From Alopecurus myosuroides (taxonomy: Eukaryota > Streptophyta > Magnoliopsida > Poales > Poaceae), in the NCBI GenBank assembly GCA_028641055.1, contig CM054060.1, positions 244,479,540 through 244,543,539 on the forward strand: a DNA stretch of 64,000 nucleotides, in the 5' to 3' direction. The translations under genes were made by a program, and so were the position numbers. The notes below the pieces were generated by a model. That model made no database searches. It was not told the DNA's origin and saw only the letters and a program-made list of their open reading frames with translations. Numbering within the stretch: the first letter of the stretch is position 1; each line of letters begins with the position of its first letter. Below are positions 10,748 to 22,082 of the stretch, in pieces.

Positions 10748-11185
10748 CGTCCTCGCTGAAGTTTCAGGGGCCTTGTGCGGGTCCTTGTCTTGTCGGGCCG
10801 TCAAGACTCGAGAAGTAGATCGGATGGCAGCGGATGAAGCCGTTGAGCAGACGCATACCGAAAGATGTGGCCCGCCAGTTTGTTTGGGCTTCCCTAGTCC
10901 CGAACACCAAATTTACCAACCTCTCCAACTTATGCTGAAAAAAAAAACTTCCACTCCTCCCTCACTCCTGAAATACTTACTTACATTCATATTTGGACAA
11001 ATAAAAATCAAATATTTTAAAATCGGAAAGAGTATACAATAACACTAAAAAATGTTAACCAAGCTTGTGATAAGCACTCTCCTATCTCAAAAAAAGCACT
11101 CCCCTCAATTTTGGACTAGAAGTACCTCGAATTCGGGTTTTTTCGATTTTGTGTACTTTAAAGGATTTTTATCGAGTAAAACAAT
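10748..11185. other. 5' flank of the glucosyltransferase and boundary with the transposon block
   Basis: Contains the upstream part of the glucosyltransferase transcript (open but without an ATG just above 10747), then AT-rich DNA to the LINE tail. No TATA box stands out. Confidence 0.4.
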
Positions 11186-11805
11186 TTTTTTTGAATTTCA
11201 AACTATATATTAGGCAAGCAAGCCCGCCTCATTAAAAACCTTCCAGTCCCCTTAGGTACCCTGGAAGGAAAAGAAAGCGTCAACAAACTTGCTGCCTCCA
11301 AAACTCAGTCGGGTTTACAATCCTTTCTGATACAGACATCAAGAAAGGTGGGGGTGTAATTCACCCAAAGACAATGTCTCCTATCTGGGATACAATAATT
11401 TGCACAGAGGTGAGCAAGTTCGTTAGCCCCCCTAGGTACAAAGGAAAGAGTAAAACTATCTAGATTACCCACTAGCTCATTAATTTCCAGCAGTATAGCA
11501 GCTACCTCCGATCTGCTGAAACTCATAGACTTCCACGTTGTGACAATTTGAGACGAGTCCGATTCTATCTCCACTTGTCTGAGACCACGATCCAAAGCTA
11601 ATCTTATGCCATCCCTAATCGCAATGGCTTCCATAATAACAGGACTAACAGCATAATCGTGCCATGTTGATTGAGCATGCTTTAGCTTACCCAAATGGTC
11701 TCGAATACAAACACCTGTACCTCCTGTAAACGTAGACTTGGAAAATGAAGCATCAACATTAATTTTCAAATTTCCTGGCAATGGAGGCTTCCACGTTTTG
11801 GGTAT
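11186..11805 (-). pseudogene. LINE 3' portion: RNase H-like domain and 3' UTR
   Basis: A minus-strand ORF (11305-11781) encodes an RVT_3/RNase H-like domain typical of plant LINE polyprotein ends. INVDASF, then DGIRLALDRG, a central ESDS and a C-terminal VPRGANELAHLCA are visible. Downstream on the minus strand is a short 3' UTR (about 11215-11300) ending in an A-run (a T-run in plus sense near 11186-11193). The domain joins the zinc-finger part at 36397-37128, from which it was split by the Tat element. A one-base frame difference across that join suggests the LINE was already decayed. Confidence 0.75.
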
Positions 11806-12288
11806 TGTCGTGGGATAATCACGGCAGATGTTACCAGGGGTAACTGATCTTGGGGCAAGTCGACACAGGCGTTCGGGAGAGGGTTTAGCTCAAGAGAAGA
11901 CATGGTACAACTTGATCTGACAGCCGGCAATCGAAGTCGCCGGATTTCTATTCTCGATACAATAACTCGATTTAGGGTTTACACTGGATACTTGATATCA
12001 CACGATATTGCTAGGGTTCTTGGATCTCTCTCTGCAAAACTATACCTGAGGGTCGGTTTATAAAGCACCCGTACCCCCTAACTTATTCGGCAAGGCATAT
12101 TCCGGATCCTACATGAACACGGCGCACTAACCATAACTTTCCTTTACAATAGCCCATAACTCGGGCCGTTAAGCCCACAAGTTTGGGCCTCCACAAGCTT
12201 CTTTATTCTTAGCCGAATCCTGCACGCCATCCTTCGGGCCGGGTTATTTCCTCAGAGCTTGGCATACCGGGTTAGCATCCCCCTGTCA
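11806..12288 (-). repeat. 3' LTR of the Tat element
   Basis: Starts tgtcgtggg and ends ccctgtca in plus sense. It is the same length as the right copy (35914-36396), and I found no difference by reading. A TATA-like tttataaa on the minus strand near 12060 may be the LTR promoter. Confidence 0.9.
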
Positions 12289-12302
12289 GTAGTCCCCAGA
12301 AT
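12289..12302 (-). promoter_or_regulatory. polypurine tract of the Tat element
   Basis: In element sense the bases before the 3' LTR read tctggggactac. The second Tat-type element has a closely similar tract (ctcgggggctac) before its LTR at 54794. It primes plus-strand DNA synthesis. Confidence 0.7.
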
Positions 12303-12665
12303 AGCCTGGACTTCATGGATCTCCTTGAAGCGCTTGCTATTCCCTGCAAAGATATCGATCATACGGGCGTATGAAGACCGGGTTAAAATGTTTTGATATT
12401 CGGCTAGGCCTCACTCCATGGTGGCCATGTGATAACCCGGATTTGGCCTCCAGACATTTAGGTTCAAATTCCCAGGTCCAGACTACAACAAAAATGCCAA
12501 GATCTCATGCTCGATAATCAGTCCCGTCATTACGGGGCAAATCCTTTCCTTCTTCTGTCCCAATGCCTCGCCCAATACTCGACGCATATCTCGCAAGATC
12601 TTCGCTGATAACCTTTACCCCGCGGTTTCCGGCTACTGGCCGTTAGGATAGGCTCACCCTTGCCT

Positions 12666-12673
12666 TATAAATA
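12666..12673 (+). promoter_or_regulatory. TATA box of the antisense gene
   Basis: tataaata lies between the 3' LTR and the antisense gene, on the strand opposite to pol. A pyrimidine-rich leader follows (12690 onward). Candidate 5'-UTR donor sites follow at ccccg|gtaagc (about 12915) and cctat|gtaagt (about 13256), pairing with the acceptor at 13391-13393. Confidence 0.65.
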
Positions 12674-13402
12674 GTACTTAATGGGCAACCCTAAGCCTCT
12701 CACCACGCCACAACTTCCCCTCTTCTTCCTTGCTCCCAACACCCTCGCAACACCACCGTGAGGAGCTCGCACCTGTTACCAACGCAAGATCACCAGCGGC
12801 CGCGCCCGCCCTTGAGTCGCCTTACGCCACCGTCAAGTGTCACCGTTGCTCCTCCGTTTCTCTCATTCGAGCCACGCCGCCCGTCGCCATCGTATTAGAC
12901 TCCAATCTCCCCGGTAAGCTCCTCGCAACCAGTCAATTAATCCTCACAACTTTCAATTTATCCAAGATCGGATCTAGGTCAACCCGCAAGTCATTTGTCC
13001 GATTGCACCAAATTAGATCGACTCGAGGCTTGCCAACTCCTTTAATCATCTGCCCTATAGTCACAAATGATCCTCCAACCCTCATTGATTACCAATTTTA
13101 CTTAAAAATCATCCGCAAGCATTTCCATCTAGATCCGTTTCTCCTCGATTTTCCGCTTATTGCATTAACACCCGGAAAAACCCTCCTTTTCCAGCCATTT
13201 CATTTGCGATATAAATATGGGCAACCATCCGTCATCCCCGAATACCTTTCCCTATGTAAGTGACCAACAATTTCACAAGTGTGCTCAATACCCGGACAGT
13301 TCTCGGCTTCGCACCTTCTTGATACCTTTATACTCGGATGTCTCAGTATTCCCGGGTCTTATTTCACACGCCTCTTCTCTTTGTGTTTTGCAGGCTGGCC
13401 CC

Positions 13403-16400
13403 ATGGCTCCCAAGCGACAAGGAAAACAACCGGCTCCGACGAGGACCACCCAAACCATATCTGCCAACTGGGGGCGTTCCACAACCACCAAAGCCAAATT
13501 GGACGAGCTAGCCGAATTAGGAACCCTCCCTTCTCAAAAAGACATCCACTGGAGGGTCCCGGGTAATGAGACTCGTCCCACCCCCGAAGAAAACGAGGTA
13601 ATCTGCTTCGTTGACCACGTGACCCGGGGATTTCGTCCTCCGGGTCATCCTTTCTTTAGGGAGGTCTTAGATCATTATGGACTCCGGGTGTTCGACATAG
13701 GGCCTAACTCCATGTTAAACATTACCCACTTCATTGTTCTATCTGAGTCGTACTTGTGCATGCCACCGAGTCTGACTCTTTTCATTGAGTTATTCCAGTG
13801 CAAGCCGTGCCGCGAAAGCGGCGACGGAGCGCTTCTCACTTGCGGCGGGGTATCCATCCAACGCCGTAAGGATTCTTTGATGCCAACCCTCAACCTGCAC
13901 TCCCACGTTAAACATTGGCAGCTATCCTTCTTTTACTGCCACGATACCTCCCCCGACAGCGAAAAGAAGCTGCCGGGTTACTCAGAGGCCCCCCTCAAGC
14001 TCTCCGAGTCTTTCAATGCCTTCGCATCAGACTCAGATAGGGAGGCAATCCTTCCTTCGCTAGCCAAGATAGCCATTCTCTCAGCCCAGGGCCTCCTAGG
14101 GCTCAATTTAATAAAAACTTGGGTCGATTTCCGAATCCAACCTAATTCCGTTCGCGCCAAATTGATGTGCGAGTATTCGGGGCACACCACAGACGCGCTC
14201 CGCTACTCCACCAAGAGCTTTGCGACCGGTGATACTATAAAGACTATCAAGGGCTTCTTGGCGGAGAAACTGGAGGCGATAAAGGGCATCGCCGGGTTAC
14301 CTCCGTTTACCCGGGAAAATCCAGCTCCAGCGGTAATACCCGGCGCTCATAGCTTGTTTCCACATTTCAACTCGATACTGCTTCTAAGCCTTTAATCTTA
14401 CCTTTTTACCTCAGGCTGATGACCCTTTCTGGAGAGTTGAACCACTCCCCCCCTCCAGAGACCCGGAAGAGGAGGACGAGGCGACTGACGATAGTGAAGG
14501 TATTCACTCAGGATCTGCATATTTTTACTTGCATTACTTTCCTCTCGTCTGTCTTTTTTCCAATGAATGCACACCCGGTTCGCAGGGCTAGAGGACGAGG
14601 GTGGAAACAATGAAGACGACCCGGAGAGAACCGAGTCTGACCCAGAGGCAACAGTCGGGGCCAAGAGGAAAGGCAGGGGGACAGTGTCCAAGGTTCCTTT
14701 TTCCTCATTATCCTCTGAACCTTACTCCTTTGACGTCATGCGACGACTTAACCATCAATTATCAAATTCATCATGCTTGAAGGATTCCTTCCCAGCCAAG
14801 CGTAGAGTAACTCGGAGCTCCCCAGGTGAAGATCCACTTAACCCGGGCATCTCCGCCCCCTCGGTCCCTCGTGGCAGTGCTCCTCCATCTCGTTCTTCCA
14901 ACTCTCCTCAGCGCCACCCTTCTCCTAACCACCCACGTGCCGGGCAATTCCGGGTTCCACTAGTGGTTCCTGCGAATACCTCGTCTGCTTCCAGTGGCGA
15001 GCTCCCACCGGATTACACCGTAAATGCCGGGTAAGTTTTTGCCTTACTATTTCTTTTTGCATCTAACGAACTTTCATCCGAGCCGCCGTCATCATTAATA
15101 ACTGCCTTTTTTCATCTTTCTTTCAGCGCTCAGGTCACCGTCAGTGACCCGGAAAACACAGAAACGGATAACCTCCCGGTGGAGAAGCCGACTGACGACG
15201 CAGACGCCGCAACTGGTGGTGATGCGACCACTAACCGGGAACAAGGCCCTCTGAACAATCCACTTTCCCAAACCGTCGGATCTCCTTCCTTATCGGAACC
15301 AGTAGACGAAGAGATAGAAATTCTAGATACAAGGATGAGCCCTCCCAACCCGGACACTCAGACTGTCCGGGTCTCCACTCCAAATGCAAGGAGAACCCCC
15401 CTACCAGATGATCAAGCTGCCGGCTCTTCCGGGACTCGCTCCGAGGAGTTAACTTTTGCCCAGATGCTAGAAACCCTGCGCGCCTTAAGGGCTAACGAGG
15501 AAAACATCTTGGGGTCTTTAATAACCAAACACGAGGTAAGTTCGATTAATGTTGCTTGTACCTTTGTCCAGTCCCCAAGTTCCGAGGGAGTTCATTCATG
15601 ACTTGCTCGGTACTTTTATTATACCAATGACTGATAACTGTGCTCTTCTACCTGACTAATGCTTTTTTAACATCCATGCAGTCTTTCGTGACTCAATACG
15701 AGGAGAAACTTGCGGACGCCGCCAAGCTCGTTGAAAAGGAGATATCTTTACGTGAAGCAGCCGAGGCTGAAGCCAGGAGGAATAGGCAATTAATGAAGAA
15801 GTACCGAAGAAGGGCTCACCAAGCCGAAGATGACCTGACAAGCCTTTCCGTCGAAATATCTGACACCTATCGTTCTTTGCTTGGTATGCTTCCTTCTCCG
15901 GTTTTATCCTTTTGACAAACAGCAAAAGTTTTCCGACTTATATCTTCATTTTACTTCAGGCCCGGACGAAGCCATGCCGGATGAAGACGACATTGCCAAG
16001 CTGAAAACCATAAAGAGTGCTATCCAGCAGCTATGTGCCGGGACCAGATGGATCCTTGACGAGTTACGGTGTCCGGGTAGAGGACATGTTGACCTGAAGA
16101 GGCTGTTGGACGCCCTATCCACTATTCCCGAGTGGATTCGGCACTGGAAGCGCTCATCTTGCCGGGTTGGAGTGACCCGGGGGCTTGCACTTGCGAAAGC
16201 TTATCTCCCCAAGCTCGAGTTAGCGAAGCTTATGGGCGGCTTCCCAGAGTTCAAGCTTGACGGATCCAAGTTTTCAGTAAAGGATTTCCAGGCCGTCCAG
16301 AAGGAGGTCCGTTACCCGGCCAGCGTAATTGCTGATGAACTGGATGTTAACATACTTGTTCCAGCATATGATTCTGCCGATAAAGTAATTAAGTCGGATC

Positions 16401-16609
16401 TTCCTGAGCCGTATGACATGCTGGCTCGGTGGAAGGAGGAAGCTGCTGCGATAAGGGCGGAGGCTGCCAAGAAACAAGCTGAAGCCGGCTCTGCTCCTGC
16501 TGCCTCAACATCAGTCGTTCCGCCCCCTGCAGGGGCTGGCGCCGCCGATCCGGGTGTTGCTGCTACCACCAATGATGGCAAGGGTAAGGCCAAGATGGGC
16601 GCCGAGTGA
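13403..16609 (+). CDS. antisense gene in the Tat element: PF04195-type 'putative gypsy type transposon' protein, six coding exons
   Basis: Coding exons 13403-14332, 14415-14499, 14586-15030, 15127-15535, 15682-15883 and 15960-16609. All introns are GT-AG and every phase fits, giving 2721 nt (906 residues plus stop) without interruption. The 5' UTR probably has one intron ending at 13393. Residues about 65-150 carry the domain often annotated as 'putative gypsy type transposon' (PF04195; FVDHVTRGF, GHPFFREVLDHYGL, PNSMLNITHFIVL). The middle is acidic and proline/serine-rich with a short basic stretch (AKRKGRG). Residues about 624-690 form a charged coiled coil, followed by a helical C-terminal domain and a low-complexity tail. 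It runs opposite to pol and has its own TATA box. Function is unknown; a structural or regulatory role for the element is possible. It is the best-preserved gene of an otherwise defective element. Confidence 0.8.
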
Positions 16610-17478
16610 TATATGGTTTCCAATGCCTCTTCTTAAGCGTCAGTCGGTCGTCATACTTTTTGAAACAGTCATTTTTTAGGCGGTGCGCCTGTGCACCTTT
16701 GATATTTTTTCACCAGTATTTTGTAATGCACACTAAGGCCTTGATATACTCGATGCCTGTTCCGACCTTTTTAAGTTTAAGCTCATCTGTTCTCGATATC
16801 TGGTTTTATTTATTGCTCCTTTTGTGAAAACTCAATTTCCGGGTCTCATGGGTATTGACAAGCGGATTTTGCTTCGAAGTCCCCAAGTCCCCAAGACTCG
16901 GATATTTGGATTTTTGCAACTATACAAGTAAGCTAGTTCTTTTCAAGATTTCAAGCTACCGGGCCCGGATTGCCGAGCCTAGGACACTTGATCTTGAAAA
17001 GGGAACAAAATGCTTATTGCTATTTTCACAAAGATCCATGAGTTGTTTCACATCGGTTTTGAAGTTATGCTTAATAGTCATTGAGTTTCCAGCTATTCAG
17101 CCTTGTACTCTGCATAACTTGTGGTTTAGATGACCCTTTTGACTGTCTTGTACTGTAAGCCGGCTTTCGCGTGGATACCATGTTGTTACATCAATACGAA
17201 GACGTAGCCAGCCAATTCCCGTCGGGTTTCATGACTAACTGCCATCGTAAGCGAACAAATCATGCCACTTTAATGCGAGTCACATCGAGCTTAAGTAAGA
17301 GTAGCCAAGAAATTTGGACTTCTTTGTCCGGTTATAAGATTGTAGCCGTACTCGTTTGCGAGTAATCGGCCCTTATAACTCATAGGCATCATGGCCGGGT
17401 CTTTGAGTTTGTAACTGTGCTATTTAAGCGACCAGCCCCCAAGACCTAGATATACGCATCGTACTGAGAATACATAAC

Positions 17479-17586
17479 CTGATAACAACCATCTCTTTTC
17501 TTGATATCCATCTCTTTACTTGATATGAAAAACTGATAACAACCATCTCTTTTCTTGATAACCATCTCTTTACTTGATATGAAAAA
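17479..17586. repeat. 54-bp tandem duplication
   Basis: Two head-to-tail copies (17479-17532 and 17533-17586) starting ctgataacaaccatctcttt and ending in tgatatgaaaaa, differing at about one base. It lies in the 3' non-coding part of the Tat element, where this lineage often has tandem repeats. Confidence 0.85.
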
Positions 17587-17589
17587 TGT

Positions 17590-17690
17590 AGGTCAGCGAG
17601 CCGCCTCATTAAAAACCCGTCCAGTCCCCAAAGGTGCCCTGGATAGGAAAAGAGTACGTCAGAAAACCTGCTGCCTATTACATCGTGCAA
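17590..17690 (-). repeat. LINE-tail-like segment just after pol
   Basis: This stretch shares cctcattaaaaacc, ccagtcccc, a ggt-ccctgga block, aaaag and a closing ctgctgcc, in the same order, with the LINE 3' UTRs at 11215-11290 and 60863-60940. It begins about 25 bases after the pol stop. Either a truncated LINE copy landed here or the two element classes share a 3' module. Confidence 0.6.
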
Positions 17691-17714
17691 TTCCACTTGC
17701 CAATATAGTCTTTA

Positions 17715-20711
17715 CTAAGTATAATACGGACGCAGCTGAGCCACGTTCCATGGTCTATCTCTTTCTTGCATAGATGAAGTGGTGTGTGCGGTGTCATTGA
17801 CTGTAGCCGATTCTTCCCTTGCATCTATCAAATAATATGATCCGTTATGTAGGCTCCGGCTTATGATAAATGGTCCTTCCCATGGTGGTGATAATTTGTG
17901 TTTTCCTTCGTTTGACTGTACCAGACGCAGAACCAAGTCTCCTTCCTGGAATACCCGGGTCTTCACACGCCGGCTATGATACCTCCGTAGATCTTGCTGA
18001 TATATGGCTGATCTTTCCAGGGCTTGTTCTCTTTGCTCTTCTAACATATCTACGGCGTCCTGCCGGGTTTTTTCGTTCTCTACTTCGACGTAAGCTGATA
18101 CTCTAGGCGAATCGTGAATAATATCACTTGGTAACACTGCTTCCGCACCATAGACCATGAAGAAGGGTGTCATCTGAGTGGATCTGTTAGGTGTAGTGTT
18201 GATACCCCAAACCACAGAAGGAAGTTCCTCGACCCATGCACCAGCGGCCCTGACACAGGGAACTCGCAATCGTGGTTTTAATCCGCGAAGCAATTCTTGG
18301 TTTGCCCTCTCCACTTGTCCATTGGCCTGGGGATGAGCCACCGATGCCACATCGAGCCGGATTCCACTGTTGCCACAAAACTTCTCCATCTCACCAAGGG
18401 ACATGTTGGTTCCATTGTCGGTAATTATGCTGTGGGGGTACCCAAACCGGTAGATAATCCTTTTCAGGAACTTGACTGCTGTAGCTGCTTCGCAATTAGT
18501 AACTGGCATAACCTCAACCCACTTGGTAAACTTATCAATGGCCACCAAAAGATGTGTTTTCTTGCATGGTGACATATGGAAGGGGCCAACCATGTCCATA
18601 CCCCAGACGGCAAACGGCCAAGTTAACGGGATAGTCCGCAACTCCATAGCCGGCACATGGGTTTGGCGAGCGTACCTTTGACATCCGTCACACCTTGCTA
18701 CCAATCGCTCCGCATCCGTTAGGGCCGTGAGCCAGAAAAACCCGTGTCGATAAGCTTTAGCCACAAGAGACCTTGTGGACGCATGATGTCCACAGTCGCC
18801 TTCATGGATTTCCTTGAGAATCTGTCTGCCTTCTTCCGGCGCTACGCAGCGCAAAAAGACTCCTGCTGCACTTCTTTTGTACAATTCCCCATTGATGATA
18901 GAGTACCCCTTTGCTCGCCTCAAAATTTGCCTTGCTAATACCTCCTGTTGTGGTAACTCGCCTCGTGATAGGTAGGCCAAAAACGGTTCTGTCCACTCGG
19001 GAATAGTACGTACAGTGGCTACGAGCCCTGAATCCGAGTCTTGATTTGCCAATTCCTCCTCTGACTCGATTTTAACTGATGGTCGCCATAATTCGTCCAG
19101 GAAAACGTTAGGTGGAACCGGCTCTCTGCGCGAGCCGAGTCTGGCGAGGGCGTCGGCTGCCTCGTTCTTTCTTCTGTCTATATGCTCCACCTCATACCCG
19201 GAAAAACATCCTGCTACCCTATCAACTTCCCTGCGGTATGCCGCCATAGTTGCGTCCTTTCTATCCCACGTTCCTGACACCTGCTGTACCACAAGGTCCG
19301 AATCTCCGAAGCACCGTATCCTCTTGATGTTCATCTCTTTGGCTACCTTTAAGCCATGCAATAGGGCCTCATACTCGGCCACGTTGTTGGAACAGTCGAA
19401 GTGAATTTGTAGCACGTAACTCAATTTGTCTCCTTTGGGTGATGTTAGCACCACCCCAGCTCCTGATCCCTCGTACTGCTTTGATCCGTCGAAGTGCATG
19501 ATCCATGACTCGGAATTTGGAACCGTTGCAGTCATGCCTGTATGTGTCCAGTCGTTAACGAAATCAACTAAAGCTTGAGACTTGATTGCTGACCTGGGTT
19601 CGTAGTTGATATGATAATCCCCCATCTCTATCGCCCATTTGGCTATTCTTCCCGTCGCGTCCGAGTTTCTGATGATATCCGACATTGGTATTGAACTAAC
19701 CACTGTTATCGGATGCTCTTGGAAATACGGCTTCAACTTCCGGCTAGCCATAAAGACCCCGAACACCAACTTTTGCCAATGCGGATAGCGCTCTTTGCTT
19801 CTGATAATACCTCACTGACGTAATAAACCGGCCTCTGAACCGGGTAACCTTTCCCGTCCTCTTTGCGTTCCACGACAACCACTGCGCTAACGGCTCGGGG
19901 GCCAGCTGCCACGTATAGCAACATAGGCTCTTTAGGACCCGGCGCCGCTAGTACTGGTGCTTCAGATAATTGCTTCTTTAGTGCTTCAAACGCTTCATCT
20001 GCCTCTTCGTCCCATACGAATTTATCCGATTTCCGCAAGAGCCGATACAAGGGTATTGCTTTTTCTCCGAGTCTAGATATGAATCGGCTCAAGGCTGCTA
20101 CACAGCCCGTGAGCTTTTGAACATGCTTCAAGTTTTCCGGCTTTTTCAAACTCTGGATTGCCTTGATTTTATCTGGATTTGCCTCAATTCCTCTCTCGGA
20201 AACTATGAAGCCGAGTAATTTCCCAGCCGGAACTCCGAACACGCACTTCGTTGGATTAAGCTTCATCTGGTACCTCCTCAGGTTTTTGAATGTCTCCTTT
20301 AGATCATCGATAAATGTCTCCGCCTTCCTAGTCTTGATGACCACGTCATCCACATAAGCATGGACGTTACGTCCGATTTGGTCCTCAAAGCACTTTTGAA
20401 TACACCGTTGGTAAGTTGCGCCAGCGTTCTTCAACCCAAACGTCATAGTTTTATAACAAAAGGCCCCAAACGGGGTTATGAATGATGTTTTCTCCCAATC
20501 CTCCCTTTTGAGCTTAATCTGATGATACCCGGAATATGCATCCAGGAAGCATAACAGATCGCTTCCAGCTACTGCGTCTATAATCTGATCTATCCTTGGG
20601 AGCGCGAACGGATCCTTTGGGCAATGCTTGTTGAGACTAGTGAAGTCAATGCACATCCTCCACTCGTTGGTCTTTTTCATCACCAGAACCGGGTTAGCCA
20701 ACCAATCCGGG
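17715..20711 (-). pseudogene. Tat pol, distal part: RT, RNase H, archaeal-type RNase H, integrase
   Basis: Reading on the minus strand from 20711: RT with LDAYSGYHQIKL and the catalytic YVDD, then the RNase H region. Near 19800 a single-base deletion shifts the frame (the first frame runs to 19733, the next opens from 19769). The second frame carries an aRNH-type domain (FDGSKQYEGSGAG, NVAEYEALLHGL, FGDSDLVVQQ). It continues into the integrase with an HHCC zinc finger (CDGCQRY) and the catalytic stretches GMDMVGPF, ITDNGTNMS and HPQANGQVERANQELL. The upstream half lies beyond the nested element at 34649-35913. The frameshift and the insertion make it non-functional. Confidence 0.88.
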
Positions 20712-22056
20712 TGTAACGTCCCAGTGTTTGGGAAGTTATAAGGATCTAAATATAATATGTGCATTTGCAAAGCATGCATCTAAAAGTACGGGAAATTTTG
20801 GCGCGAAAGTTTAAACAAACCAAAGTGACCAATGTTTCACTTGACACGATGAAATAGGACTAGATCATCTGATCAAGAGGACAATGGGAGTGATCTCTAT
20901 AAGAAGTATCTTATGAAAACAAATCATCTGGTTACACAAATCATAATTGGTTGTGACAAACACTAAATCTTAACAAGTCTAACCTCAAGTCTGTAAGTGA
21001 TTTGAGAGAAATCAACTAGGTATCTCGAACTCGAAGAGGGGTGAGTATCCAAAGCACAGAATTGATGATCTCACTTCTGCAAGTTAGACATGTATAACTG
21101 GATGATCTCATCAGACCTGAAGGATGAATCTGATCGAGGTTTCGTCGATGTTTTAGTAAAGAGAGAGAGATCGAGATTAGAAGAGAGTGAAATTTCGACA
21201 TGCCCTCTGGTGTTATTGGATCGAAGGGATTCACTTCAACACTTGAAACAAAATATTGTTCGCAACTAGACTTTGAGTTTAAATTGAATGATTTGATAAT
21301 TGGAATAATTTGGTAATTAAACAATTTTGAAACATTAGTGTTTAAATTATTTGAATGATTTGAATTATTTGAATTTAGAACAATTTGAATTTGAGTTTGA
21401 ATTTTAATCAAATTGAATGGATGAGTTTATATCCTAAGTTTAAATCAAGTGATCTCAAAGACTATATTAAATAGGAAATACCCCTAAAATATCAACAAGA
21501 AATCAAGAATACTAAAAGAAAACACATATGCTTTATTGATAATAATATGAATATTACAAAGTTTGTTACAAAGGATTAAAAGGAAATTATAAAAGAATAA
21601 ACTTTATTGATAATCAATTAATAATACAAAGTTATTACATGATTCAACAAATAGAAAATTACATGTTGACAATTACAAAAAAGAAATTCCTATACTACTT
21701 CTTGCTTAATAAGTCTTCAATTGTTAATCTTCTGTACCTGCAAAATCAATAAGAAAAGCAAAGAAAAGTAAAAAAGATTAGTGGGGGAATTAGTACTCTC
21801 AGCTTGGCAGTGAGATGCACTGCTAATCGCATCATCGAGTTTAGGCTTAGACAAGTAAGTATCTGTTCAGATCAGAAAAATATCTCAGTGTAACTTCATA
21901 GGCAAGTATCAGGTAATACAAGTGGCAAGCCAAAAATAAGTATAGCATCAGGATAAGACCAAGTGCAAACCGAGCACCATTCCCAGGAAATATCTTCCCA
22001 TCCAGCACACAAGCACACAGCACACTCACCAGCACATCTTGGTGCTGTCAAGACCT

Positions 22057-22082
22057 CTGATGTGGTATAAATACCACATCAG
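22057..22082. promoter_or_regulatory. TATA box inside a perfect inverted repeat (LTR)
   Basis: ctgatgtggta / taccacatcag form an exact 11-bp stem around the loop taaa, so that tataaata spans the hairpin centre. The same structure is at 29946-29971 in the other LTR. A plus-strand LTR promoter is the simple reading; the symmetry would also allow minus-strand use. Confidence 0.5.

Larger units (their letters stand above)
16610..17714. other. spacer between the antisense gene and pol of the Tat element
   Basis: Convergent 3' flanks of the antisense gene (+) and pol (-). Several short open stretches but no supported gene. It contains the 54-bp tandem duplication and the LINE-tail-like segment listed separately. 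Confidence 0.5.

Noticed and set aside
12730..13263. 177-codon open frame upstream of the first antisense gene
   Set aside because: It spans candidate splice donors (about 12915 and 13256) before the acceptor at 13391-13393, so it is better read as 5' UTR and intron. The ATG at 13403 starts the conserved domain.
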